Below, one piece after another: positions 44,946 through 52,779 of a DNA stretch of 64,000 nucleotides (positions are counted from its first letter, which is position 1; each line of letters starts with the position of its first letter). The DNA comes from Flavobacterium sp. TAB 87 (lineage in GTDB: Bacteria > Bacteroidota > Bacteroidia > Flavobacteriales > Flavobacteriaceae). Made by a program: the position numbers and the translations under genes. The stretch is taken from NCBI RefSeq assembly GCF_001529295.1, contig NZ_LLWK01000035.1:186001-250000 (forward strand), in the 5' to 3' direction. The notes below the pieces were generated by a model, which saw only the letters and a list, made by a program, of their open reading frames with translations, was not told where the DNA came from and did no database searches.

Positions 44946-45128
44946 AACCCAATCAAACTTGGCGGTCATGATTGGGTTATAGGGAACAAGTTTTTCGACG
45001 ACTTTCAAAATACTTAGGCTTATCACCTCAGTATCCCTCCATTTTGTTGTGTAAAACTAATATGTTTTTTGATAAAAACAAATTTTTAGCAACAAAACCG
45101 CTTGAAACTCATCTCTTCGTGAGTTTTT
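44946..45128 (+). ncRNA. candidate structured leader RNA or attenuator
   Basis: Between the promoter and the first gene lie stacked elements: hairpin AACCCAATCA/TGATTGGGTT (44946-44955 with 44969-44978); a stem AGGGA/TCCCT (44981-44985 with 45034-45038) enclosing TACT-T-AGG / CCT-C-AGTA (45011-45033); and AAACTCA/TGAGTTTTT (45105-45111 with 45120-45128), a terminator-like hairpin about 50 bases before the ATG. The layout is that of a riboswitch-type attenuator or of a separate small RNA of about 245 bases. No known RNA class is recognised. Confidence 0.45.
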
Positions 45129-45178
45129 AAAGGATTAGAAGTGTTAAAATTATTTGTAAATTTAAAAAACAAAGTATC

Positions 45179-45874
45179 ATGGATGCAAAAAAAGACGGTC
45201 ATGACGACCACGTTAAAAGACCTTCATTAGAGTTAATTATTGAAGGCAAAAAGTTTGAATGGTTCGAGCAATACATTACTGGTAAACAATTGAAAGAGTT
45301 GAGAGGATTACCTCTTGATTCTGAATTATTCTTGGATATAGTTGAACCATGGAAAGATGACGCTATTTTAAACGATGAAGTTGTTGACCTAGCAAGATCT
45401 GGAATTGAGCAATTTTATATCAAACAGAAATTAAAGTACTCTATTGATGGGGAAAATTTTGAAACTGATAAGCAGTATATTAAAGGTTCTCAAATTAGAA
45501 AACAAGGTAATATAGCTGCTGATTTCCAAATATTTTTGGATAATAAACAACCATGGGAGGATGATTTAATTGAGAATGACGAAATCGTTGATTTAGCTAG
45601 GCCGGGGAAAGAAAAGTTTTATTCCAAAAAAGAAGTTGTTGAATTTATCATTATTGTAAATGGTAGAGAAAAACAATGGTGTGAAAAAACTATAAGTTTT
45701 AAACAGGTTGTTGAATTGGCATTTGGAAATTATCAAGAAAATCCAAATACCGTTTATACGGTAACTTATGCCAAAGGACCTCATCAAAATATTGAGGGTA
45801 GTATGGTTAAAGGTGATTCAGTTTTTGTAACTAATAAAATGGTTTTCAATGCTACAGCAACTAATAAGTCATAG
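45179..45874 (+). CDS. multi-ubiquitin domain protein (three tandem Ubl units)
   Basis: A 231-residue protein made of three repeats with a ubiquitin-like beta-grasp layout: LELIIEGKKFEWFEQYITG (from about residue 17), LKYSIDGENFETDKQYIKG (from about 85) and VEFIIIVNGREKQWCEKTIS (from about 155). Units 1 and 2 share an (E/Q)PW-(K/E)-DD core and an NDE-(V/I)-VDLAR block. The last unit ends in EGSMVKGDSVFVTNKM-type strands. No Gly-Gly tail is present, so any conjugation would need processing or another C-terminal residue. The gene overlaps the E1-like gene by 26 bases. Multi-ubiquitin proteins of bacteria are known from comparative genomics to sit with E1-like and E2-like genes; biochemical data on this type are lacking as far as I know. 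Confidence 0.85.
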   Translation: MDAKKDGHDDHVKRPSLELIIEGKKFEWFEQYITGKQLKELRGLPLDSELFLDIVEPWKDDAILNDEVVDLARSGIEQFYIKQKLKYSIDGENFETDKQYIKGSQIRKQGNIAADFQIFLDNKQPWEDDLIENDEIVDLARPGKEKFYSKKEVVEFIIIVNGREKQWCEKTISFKQVVELAFGNYQENPNTVYTVTYAKGPHQNIEGSMVKGDSVFVTNKMVFNATATNKS

Positions 45875-47027
45875 TCCCGACCTTAAAAGGTTGCAAGATG
45901 AAGGTTATGAACTTGAGATTAAAGGTGGATATTTACTTATCCACCATGTACCTTATGTTACTCATCTGAGAGAAGTTAAATACGGTGTTTTAGTAAGTGA
46001 ACTATCATTGGCTAATAGCCAAATGACTATTAAACCCAACACTCACGTTATCAATTTTATTGGAGAATTTCCATGTAATAATTATGGTAGTATTATTAGT
46101 GCCATACAACACGGTTCACACAATCAAGATTTAGGAAATGGAATTGTTATTAATCATTCCTTTTCTAATAAACCGCAACATGGTTATCCTAATTATTATG
46201 AAAAAGTTTCTACTTATTGTAATATCATTAGTTCTCCTGCTAAAAGTATTGATCCTTTGATTACTGAAAAAACTTTCAGGAATAGAGAAACAACATTTGA
46301 TACTGATGTTTTCCAATATATTGACACGAATTCCAGTAGAGCAAAAATTAATGCTATTAATGAAAAAGTTAAAGAAGAGAAATTAGCAATAATTGGATTA
46401 GGCGGAACAGGAGCTTATATTTTGGACTTACTTTCAAAAGCACCCGTTCGTGAAATTCATCTTTATGATGGCGATGTATTTTCACAACACAATGCATTTC
46501 GTTCTCCGGGAGCAGTCGGAAATGAAGATTTGGATAAGGTTTCTTCAAAGGTTGATTATTACTACAGTGTTTATGCAAAAATTCACCAAAAAATTACGGC
46601 ACATCATAGCTATGTTTCAAAAGAGAATTTGGAGGAATTACTTGCTATGTCTTTTGTGTTTATATGTATTGATAATGATGTTTCCAGAAAGTTGATTATT
46701 CAATTTTTGTTAAAAAATAATATTCCTTTTATTGATGTTGGACTTGGTGTAAATGTTGTTGACGATACTCTTATTGGGACTGTTAGAGTAACTACTGGTA
46801 CGAAAGAAAAAAATAATCATTTAGTTGATAGAATTCCTTTTGTTGATGAAGGTAACAACGATTATAACACTAACATTCAAATTGCAGAGTTAAATTGTTT
46901 AAATGCCGTTTTAGCAGTAATTAAATGGAAAAAACTCTGTGGTTTTTATCAAGATTTACGAGAAGAGCATCACAGTACTTACTCTATTAATGTTAATCAA
47001 TTGACAAGTGATGATATTACAGCATAA
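45849..47027 (+). CDS. E1-like ThiF adenylyltransferase with N-terminal E2-like/DUF6791 domain
   Basis: A 392-residue protein. Residues about 1-165 match the N-terminal domain found in such ThiF proteins (DUF6791-like; a PHTHVINFIGEFPC-type strand and GYPNYYEKVSTYCNII). Residues about 175-390 are an E1/ThiF Rossmann domain: KLAIIGLGGTGAYILDLLSK (nucleotide loop), EIHLYDGDVFSQHNAFR (catalytic Asp and Arg) and FICIDND. Cysteines lie in FICID and ELNCLNAV, but neither is in the usual catalytic-Cys loop, so a thioester relay is uncertain. It should adenylate the C-terminus of the multi-ubiquitin protein encoded just upstream, whose gene it overlaps. Confidence 0.85.
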   Translation: MLQQLISHSPDLKRLQDEGYELEIKGGYLLIHHVPYVTHLREVKYGVLVSELSLANSQMTIKPNTHVINFIGEFPCNNYGSIISAIQHGSHNQDLGNGIVINHSFSNKPQHGYPNYYEKVSTYCNIISSPAKSIDPLITEKTFRNRETTFDTDVFQYIDTNSSRAKINAINEKVKEEKLAIIGLGGTGAYILDLLSKAPVREIHLYDGDVFSQHNAFRSPGAVGNEDLDKVSSKVDYYYSVYAKIHQKITAHHSYVSKENLEELLAMSFVFICIDNDVSRKLIIQFLLKNNIPFIDVGLGVNVVDDTLIGTVRVTTGTKEKNNHLVDRIPFVDEGNNDYNTNIQIAELNCLNAVLAVIKWKKLCGFYQDLREEHHSTYSINVNQLTSDDITA

Positions 47028-47364
47028 ATTTGTAGAGTTCATACCTGAACAATTGGAAGATGGAGTATTGTATATTTCACTTACTTATTGTACAGCCATA
47101 CACAAATGTGCTTGTGGTTGTAGTAATGAGGTAGTCACACCTTTTGCTCCTAATGATTGGAAAATGACTTTTGACGGTAAAACTATCAGTTTATCTCCTT
47201 CAATTGGAAATTGGAATTTTGATTGTAGATCACATTATTGGATTAGAAATAGCGAAATTATTTTAGCTAGACAATGGGATGACGAAGAGATTAAAGCTGG
47301 GTCTAAAAAACCAAAAAAGAAAAAGAAAAAATCTTTTTCAAAATGGTGGCATAAGAAAAAGTAA
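47011..47364 (+). CDS. DUF6527-like small zinc-binding protein
   Basis: A 117-residue protein (ATG 47011; a GTG at 47008 is also possible) that overlaps the E1-like gene by 17 bases. A Cys cluster HKCACGCSNEV plus a later DCRSHYWI (C-x-x-H) suggests one zinc site; NWNFDCRSHYWI and SLSPSIGNW fit the DUF6527 family that follows multi-ubiquitin/ThiF genes elsewhere. The C-terminus is a Lys-rich tail. It could be the ligase-like or target-recognition part of the system, but this is inference. A strong terminator follows, closing the operon. Confidence 0.75.
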   Translation: MILQHKFVEFIPEQLEDGVLYISLTYCTAIHKCACGCSNEVVTPFAPNDWKMTFDGKTISLSPSIGNWNFDCRSHYWIRNSEIILARQWDDEEIKAGSKKPKKKKKKSFSKWWHKKK

Positions 47365-47382
47365 TCTATTAATTTTATTAGA

Positions 47383-47411
47383 AACAGGCTATAAAACAGC
47401 CTGTTTTTTTT
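47383..47411 (+). terminator. intrinsic terminator of the ubiquitin-like operon
   Basis: AACAGGCT (47383-47390) and AGCCTGTT (47398-47405) form an 8-bp stem followed by a run of eight T, 19 bases after the DUF6527-like stop. Confidence 0.85.
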
Positions 47412-47487
47412 GATTATATAAATTCCTGATTTAAATATTTTAAGTTTAAACTTTTAAATCAATAGTAAAAATCTACTAGAAGTTCTT

Positions 47488-48177
47488 CTATTTTATTATT
47501 CCCTCAATTTTCTCCATCAACATTTGAAATCGTTCCTCTCTAATTAATGGATGTATGTGCATAGCTAAAATTTCGTTGGCTTGTGGGTGGTGTCTAATAG
47601 CTGTGAGTTCTTCTCTAATATACTGTTTCACATCATCTTCGCTTGCTAGTATTTCTTCGACTATTGTTGTTCTATTGTCTAAAAGGTAGATGATATCTTC
47701 GTAATCGTGGCTTCCGTAAAAATCATTTTGTCCTCTATCTTTAAAGGCTTCTAATTTAGTCGCTAGAAAATAAGGTGATGGCAATACGTTGATCTTAATT
47801 CCTTCTGGTAATTCTATTTGTTGCAAGTATTTGAATCCAGGTTTGTACCATTTATTTGATATTCCAATACTACTATCATCAGCAGGCATAATGTCTATGG
47901 CAATATTTTCAAACTGATACGAACATATGGAGTGTCCTTGAGGATCGGGATAGAAATTAAGCTCGGCTAATCGTTCTTGCATTCGTGTCCATTCATAATA
48001 ATTAGCCAAATTAATGGTCATGTCTATATCAGAAGTGGGACGAATTTCCTCTGCCGCTGGATCATCGGTGTATAAGCTAATTACTGCTCCACCAATGAAG
48101 ACCATTTTTTCGTTTAATTCCTTTAAGCCCTTAGCCACTTGCGCTACTAAAGCCAGATTGATTACTTTATTATACAT
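47488..48177 (-). CDS. nucleotidyltransferase, AbiEii-like
   Basis: A 229-residue nucleotidyltransferase. VFIGGAVISLYTDD then RPTSDIDMTIN gives the GG-x-x-x-x and D-x-D (SDIDM) signature of the polymerase-beta-like fold used by AbiEii toxins and other abortive-infection proteins, with IAIDIMPADD as the third acidic site and KLEAFKDRGQNDFYGSHDYEDIIYLL as the usual AbiEii C-terminal block. AbiEii-type toxins transfer nucleotides to tRNA or GTP-linked targets. It overlaps the HTH gene by 8 bases, matching the antitoxin-toxin order of type IV abortive-infection pairs. Confidence 0.8.
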   Translation of the reverse strand: MYNKVINLALVAQVAKGLKELNEKMVFIGGAVISLYTDDPAAEEIRPTSDIDMTINLANYYEWTRMQERLAELNFYPDPQGHSICSYQFENIAIDIMPADDSSIGISNKWYKPGFKYLQQIELPEGIKINVLPSPYFLATKLEAFKDRGQNDFYGSHDYEDIIYLLDNRTTIVEEILASEDDVKQYIREELTAIRHHPQANEILAMHIHPLIREERFQMLMEKIEGIIK

Positions 48178-48691
48178 TCAGTATTCTTTTTTCTAATTCT
48201 CGTTTTGCCATTTCTTTTTCTCTTACTCTTCCCACTCTAATGGCATCAACTAAAGTTAATAATTCGTATAAATCATTGTCTTTTAAAGAAGCTTCGACGG
48301 CAGTAGGGTATAAAGGTTCTATGGCTTGCCCACGTTCCAGTCCTTTTGCATAAGGCCATACATATTTATCAGTCGCTTGGATTATTTTATTTAAAGGTTC
48401 CGCTGAATGAGCAGTTAGCATTCCTCTAACCAATGCACCGGGTTGCTGTGGAAAAGCATAGGCTACACCATGAATCAAAAATTCGTTGAAAGCTATTTTG
48501 TTTACTTTTTTTCTAGCATCATCAATTAGCCCTGCATATTTGGAACGATTTAAGGACTGACTTACTTCAGATTGACTCATACCTAATTCTTGAGCAATAG
48601 TATGATGAAACCAAGATTTTTGACCTAGTGCAATGATTTTTAATAAAATTACGATGTCTTGCGGTTTGAGACTGCTTTTTGTTTGTATCAT
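48170..48691 (-). CDS. winged-HTH protein, likely antitoxin/regulator of the AbiEii-like gene
   Basis: A 173-residue protein with an N-terminal winged helix (SWFHHTIAQELGMSQSEVSQSLNRSKYAGLI) and a helical C-terminal half that I do not recognise. It is encoded upstream of, and overlaps by 8 bases, the nucleotidyltransferase. AbiEi antitoxins are also winged-HTH repressors of their operon. Inverted ATTGC repeats in the promoter region just upstream (48706-48720 and 48764-48778) are likely its binding sites. Confidence 0.75.
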   Translation of the reverse strand: MIQTKSSLKPQDIVILLKIIALGQKSWFHHTIAQELGMSQSEVSQSLNRSKYAGLIDDARKKVNKIAFNEFLIHGVAYAFPQQPGALVRGMLTAHSAEPLNKIIQATDKYVWPYAKGLERGQAIEPLYPTAVEASLKDNDLYELLTLVDAIRVGRVREKEMAKRELEKRILNV

Positions 48692-48705
48692 GCTAAATAT
48701 TCCAT

Positions 48706-48778
48706 ATTGCGATATGCAATGTTACTCATTATTTTTATAATAAACAATTTTGCTTCACGATATATTGCATATTGCGAT
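48706..48778 (-). promoter_or_regulatory. inverted ATTGC repeats upstream of the HTH/nucleotidyltransferase operon
   Basis: ATTGCGATATGCAAT at 48706-48720 is itself palindromic in its ends (ATTGC-N5-GCAAT). ATTGCATATTGCGAT at 48764-48778 matches its reverse complement with two mismatches. The first copy is 14 bases before the HTH start, as expected for self-repression. Confidence 0.5.
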
Positions 48779-48883
48779 TTACGATACATAAGAGTTTATT
48801 TGCTCAGATTTAGTGATTTTTTTTATCCTTAGTAAAATAGCAAGCCATCCACCGCCAAACAATTCCTCTCAATACCAATTTGT

Positions 48884-48909
48884 TATAACACCACGATTTC
48901 TATAACACC
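48884..48909 (+). promoter_or_regulatory. direct repeat in the traE upstream region
   Basis: TATAACACC occurs twice (48884-48892 and 48901-48909), 17 bases apart start to start, 60 bases before the traE ATG. It may be the site for an activator of the tra operon. No perfect TAnnTTTG box is seen nearby. Confidence 0.3.
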
Positions 48910-48967
48910 TTTGTCCCGAAAGCCCACAAAGAGTAGGTTAAGGATAACAAATTAATGTATTTCAATC

Positions 48968-49273
48968 ATGGAAAAACAAAGAAAAAAAGTTTTGCTAACA
49001 GCAATAGTGATGCTGTCAGGAATTGGTGTGTTCGCGCAGGGAAACGGTACCGCTGGTATCAACGAAGCGACCCAAATGGTAACCTCTTATTTCGATCCCG
49101 CAACTCAATTAATCTACGCCATCGGAGCCGTAGTTGGTCTCATTGGAGGAGTGAAAGTGTACAACAAGTTTAGCAATGGAGATCCCGACACATCTAAAAC
49201 AGCAGCAAGCTGGTTCGGTGCCTGTATCTTCTTAATTGTTGCCGCTACAGTTCTTCGTTCTTTCTTCCTTTAA
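48968..49273 (+). CDS. traE: TraE conjugative transfer protein (DUF4134)
   Basis: A 101-residue membrane protein of the TraE/DUF4134 family. It has a signal-like first helix ending at VFAQ, then GINEATQMVTSYFDPATQLIYAIGAVVGLIGGVKVYNKF, a hallmark of the family, and a last membrane helix. It is comparable in size and topology to VirB2-type pilins of type IV secretion systems, so it may form the pilus or channel. It starts the second tra operon; TraF follows after 11 bases. Confidence 0.93.
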   Translation: MEKQRKKVLLTAIVMLSGIGVFAQGNGTAGINEATQMVTSYFDPATQLIYAIGAVVGLIGGVKVYNKFSNGDPDTSKTAASWFGACIFLIVAATVLRSFFL

Positions 49274-49284
49274 TCCTTAGCCTT

Positions 49285-49617
49285 ATGAGTAATTACAACA
49301 TCAATAAAGGCATTGGAAGGACGGTAGAATTTAAAGGACTGAAAGCACAATACCTCTTCATTTTTGCAGGTGGATTATTGGGAACATTAATTCTAGTTAT
49401 GATACTTTATATGGCTAGGGTTAATCCTTTTATCTGTTTAATTCTTGGATTCGGTTTTGCTTCGTTGATCGTATGGCAAACCTTTTCATTAAACAAAAAG
49501 TATGGTGAACACGGTTTAATGAAAAACTTTGCCAACAAAAAACACCCACGCTATATCATCTGTCGCAAGTCGATACATCGCTATTTAAAGTTCACTCCTA
49601 AACCGAATAATTTATGA
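49285..49617 (+). CDS. traF: TraF conjugative transfer protein (DUF4133)
   Basis: A 110-residue protein with two membrane helices (FIFAGGLLGTLILVMILYMA and NPFICLILGFGFASLIVWQTF) and a basic tail, in line with VirB3-like proteins. The start KGIGRTVEFKGLKAQYL is typical of TraF/DUF4133. It helps to anchor the VirB4-like TraG ATPase, whose ATG overlaps its stop codon by 4 bases. Confidence 0.92.
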   Translation: MSNYNINKGIGRTVEFKGLKAQYLFIFAGGLLGTLILVMILYMARVNPFICLILGFGFASLIVWQTFSLNKKYGEHGLMKNFANKKHPRYIICRKSIHRYLKFTPKPNNL

Positions 49618-52115
49618 GAAATACAGCAAAGACAGCAACATTGGAAAGTAAATTTCCATTACTAGCAGTAGAAAATAATTGTATTCTGTCTAAGGATGCT
49701 GATATAACTGCTTGTTTCAAGGTCAATCTGCCTGAACTATTTACTGTGGGTTCTACTGAATATGAAGCTATTCATTCTGCTTGGCACAAAGCCATCAAGA
49801 CGTTGCCCGATTTTACAGTCGTACACAAACAGGATTGGTACATAAAAGAAAACTATGCACCCGATATTGCGAGTTATGGATTGAGTTTTTTTGGTAAATC
49901 CTACCAACAGCATTTCAACGAGCGTCCGTTTCTTAATCACTATTGCTATTTGTTTTTGACCAAAACATCCAAAGAGCGAATGCGTATGCAGAGTAATTTT
50001 TCTTCGCTTTGCAAGGGTACTTTGATTCCAAAGGAAATCAGAGATAAAGAAACAATCCACCATTTTATGGAGTCTGTTGCACAATTTGAGAGGATTATGA
50101 ACGATTCGGGATTTGTAAAATTGGAACAGCTAACCGAAGATGATATCATTGGCACAGATGAGAAACAAGGAATACTTGAACAGTATCTAACCTTAGGAAG
50201 GGAAACAGGAACACCGATGCAAGACATCGCACTCGGAGGCGAAGAGGTACGTATCGGAAACAAAAGGTTGTGCCTGCACACTTTATCCGATACGGATGAT
50301 TTGCCGGGAACAGTATCTGCAGATACACGCTTTGAAAAACTATCCACTGACCGAAGTGACTGCCGTTTATCGTTTGCCGCTCCTGTTGGATTGTTATTGA
50401 GTTGCAATCACATTTACAATCAGTATTTGTTTTTGGATAACAGTGATAGTAATCTGCAAAAGTTTGAAAAATCAGCAAGGAATATGCACTCGCTGGCTCG
50501 TTACAGTCGCAGTAACCAAATTAACAAAGAGTGGATAGAACGTTATTTGAACGAGGCACATTCGTTCGGACTTTCTTCTATCCGTGCGCATTTCAACGTT
50601 ATCGCTTGGTCAGAGGATCCGAACGAACTCAAACAAATAAAAAACGATACTGGTAGTGCATTGGCGCTGATGGAATGCAAACCACGTCACAACACGGCGG
50701 ATGTAGCAACACTGTATTGGGCAGGAATGCCTGGTAATGCAGGCGATTTTCCAAGTGAAGAAAGTTTCTATACGTTCATCGAACCTGCTTTGTGCTTCTT
50801 TACCGAAGAAACGAATTACCACGATTCGCCTTCACCTTTCGGAATAAAAATGGCTGACCGATTAACGGGAAAACCTATCCATTTGGATATTTCAGATTTG
50901 CCTATGAAAAAGGGTATCATCACCAATAGAAACAAGTTTATACTTGGCCCATCAGGAAGTGGAAAATCCTTCTTTACCAACCATATGGTTAGGCAGTATT
51001 ACGAGCAAGGTGCTCACGTTTTGTTAGTCGATACGGGTAATTCTTATCAGGGATTGTGCGAACTAATCAAAGGAAAAACCAAAGGCGAAGACGGTGTTTA
51101 TTTCACATATACCGAAGATAATCCCATTGCTTTTAATCCTTTTTATACCGATGATGGTGTTTTTGATATTGAAAAAAGAGAAAGTGTTAAGACATTGATA
51201 TTGACACTTTGGAAACGTGATGATGAACCACCAACACGCTCAGAAGAGGTAGCACTTTCTAATGCAGTAAGTGGTTTTATCGAACGCATTAAGCAGGAAA
51301 ATGAGTTTCCATCCTTCAATGGTTTCTACGAATATGTGCAAGGCGATTATCGAAAGATATTGGACGAAAAACAAGTAAGAGAAAAAGATTTCGATATTGC
51401 TAATTTTTTGAACGTATTGGAACCTTATTACAAAGGAGGCGAATATGATTATCTGCTGAATTCCGACAAACAGTTAGACTTACTTTCCAAACGCTTTATT
51501 GTATTTGAAATTGATGCTATCAAGGATCATAAAATTCTCTTTCCCATCGTGACCATCATTATTATGGAAGTCTTCATCAATAAAATGAGACGGCTTAAAG
51601 GTATCCGAAAGCTCATCCTAATTGAAGAAGCTTGGAAAGCTATTGCCAAAGAAGGAATGGCAGAATACATCAAATACCTTTTTAAAACCGTCAGAAAGTA
51701 TTTTGGAGAAGCCATCGTGGTAACACAAGAAGTGGATGACATCATTCAGTCGCCGATTGTAAAAGAAAGTATCATCAACAATTCGGATTGCAAAATATTG
51801 CTCGATCAGAGAAAGTATATGAACAAGTTCGATGATATACAAGCGATGCTCGGACTGACCGATAAGGAAAAAGCACAAGTACTTTCTATCAATATGAATA
51901 ACGATCCGTCAAGACTTTACAAGGAAGTTTGGATAGGTCTTGGAGGAACTCATTCTGCGGTCTATGCAACTGAAGTTTCTGACGAAGAATATCTCGCTTA
52001 TACCACCGAAGAAACAGAAAAATTAGAAGTGATGCAACTCGCAGCTGAACTGGGAGGCAATGTAGAACTAGCTATTAAACGTATCGCTATGCAGCGACGT
52101 GAAAAATCAAATTAA
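49614..52115 (+). CDS. traG: TraG, VirB4-family conjugation ATPase
   Basis: An 833-residue ATPase that powers assembly and substrate transfer of the mating apparatus. Walker A is FILGPSGSGKSFFTNHMV (about residue 443 onwards), Walker B region RKLILIEEAWKAI, and a VTQEVDDI motif follows. The N-terminal half matches the CagE/TrbE/VirB4 domain (LESKFPLLAVENNCILSKDADITACF at the start). Its length is normal. No degeneration is visible, so the motor of the apparatus looks intact despite damage elsewhere in the element. Confidence 0.95.
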   Translation: MRNTAKTATLESKFPLLAVENNCILSKDADITACFKVNLPELFTVGSTEYEAIHSAWHKAIKTLPDFTVVHKQDWYIKENYAPDIASYGLSFFGKSYQQHFNERPFLNHYCYLFLTKTSKERMRMQSNFSSLCKGTLIPKEIRDKETIHHFMESVAQFERIMNDSGFVKLEQLTEDDIIGTDEKQGILEQYLTLGRETGTPMQDIALGGEEVRIGNKRLCLHTLSDTDDLPGTVSADTRFEKLSTDRSDCRLSFAAPVGLLLSCNHIYNQYLFLDNSDSNLQKFEKSARNMHSLARYSRSNQINKEWIERYLNEAHSFGLSSIRAHFNVIAWSEDPNELKQIKNDTGSALALMECKPRHNTADVATLYWAGMPGNAGDFPSEESFYTFIEPALCFFTEETNYHDSPSPFGIKMADRLTGKPIHLDISDLPMKKGIITNRNKFILGPSGSGKSFFTNHMVRQYYEQGAHVLLVDTGNSYQGLCELIKGKTKGEDGVYFTYTEDNPIAFNPFYTDDGVFDIEKRESVKTLILTLWKRDDEPPTRSEEVALSNAVSGFIERIKQENEFPSFNGFYEYVQGDYRKILDEKQVREKDFDIANFLNVLEPYYKGGEYDYLLNSDKQLDLLSKRFIVFEIDAIKDHKILFPIVTIIIMEVFINKMRRLKGIRKLILIEEAWKAIAKEGMAEYIKYLFKTVRKYFGEAIVVTQEVDDIIQSPIVKESIINNSDCKILLDQRKYMNKFDDIQAMLGLTDKEKAQVLSINMNNDPSRLYKEVWIGLGGTHSAVYATEVSDEEYLAYTTEETEKLEVMQLAAELGGNVELAIKRIAMQRREKSN

Positions 52116-52143
52116 TTATTAATCATGTAAAAAATAAGAAACA

Positions 52144-52776
52144 ATGAAACAGTTTATATTATTAGTGTGTACGGCATTAATGCTTGCCGTTGCACCGTCA
52201 GCCAAAGCCCAATTTGTAGTGACAGATCCTCTAAATCTAGCTTCAGGTATTGTTAATAGTGCGAATCAAATTATACAAACCTCTTCGACTGTATCCAACG
52301 TCATCAAAAATTTCAAGGAAGTAGAGAAAGTATACAAACAAGGAAAAGAGTACTATGACAAGTTACAGGCAGTTAATAATCTTGTAAAGGATGCCCGCAA
52401 GGTGCAACAGACTGTACTTCTAGTGGGGGATGTATCCGAAATGTATGTAAAGAATTTTGGAAAAATGATGAACGATCCAAATTTTTCTCCTCAGGAATTG
52501 GTCGCAATTGCAAACGGTTATTCTGCATTGCTTAATGAAAGTACTGAACTTCTGAAGGAACTCAAACAAATCATCAATTCGTCAAGTCTCTCTCTGAATG
52601 ATAAAGATCGTATGGATGTTATCGATCAGGTATATAAAGAAGTAAAAGCGTATCATACTTTGGTTCGCTATTATACCAATAAGAATATCTCTGTAAGTTT
52701 TTTAAGAGCAAAGAAACAGAATAATACTAAAAGGGTATTGGAACTCTATGGTACTTCAAACCAAAAATACTGGTAA
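52144..52776 (+). CDS. traI: TraI conjugative transfer protein (DUF4141)
   Basis: A 210-residue exported protein: signal peptide ending at APSAKAQF, then a coiled helical domain (GIVNSANQIIQTSSTVSNVIKNFKEVEKVYKQGKEYYDKL). It fits the DUF4141/TraI family of CTn elements, comparable to VirB5-like periplasmic proteins. It follows traG by 28 bases; no traH is present between them. It precedes traJ by 3 bases. Confidence 0.88.
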   Translation: MKQFILLVCTALMLAVAPSAKAQFVVTDPLNLASGIVNSANQIIQTSSTVSNVIKNFKEVEKVYKQGKEYYDKLQAVNNLVKDARKVQQTVLLVGDVSEMYVKNFGKMMNDPNFSPQELVAIANGYSALLNESTELLKELKQIINSSSLSLNDKDRMDVIDQVYKEVKAYHTLVRYYTNKNISVSFLRAKKQNNTKRVLELYGTSNQKYW

Positions 52777-52779
52777 GCT

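Noticed and set aside
48884..48909. CRISPR-like array start
   Set aside because: Only two copies of a 9-base repeat with an 8-base gap; no spacers and no cas genes in the window.
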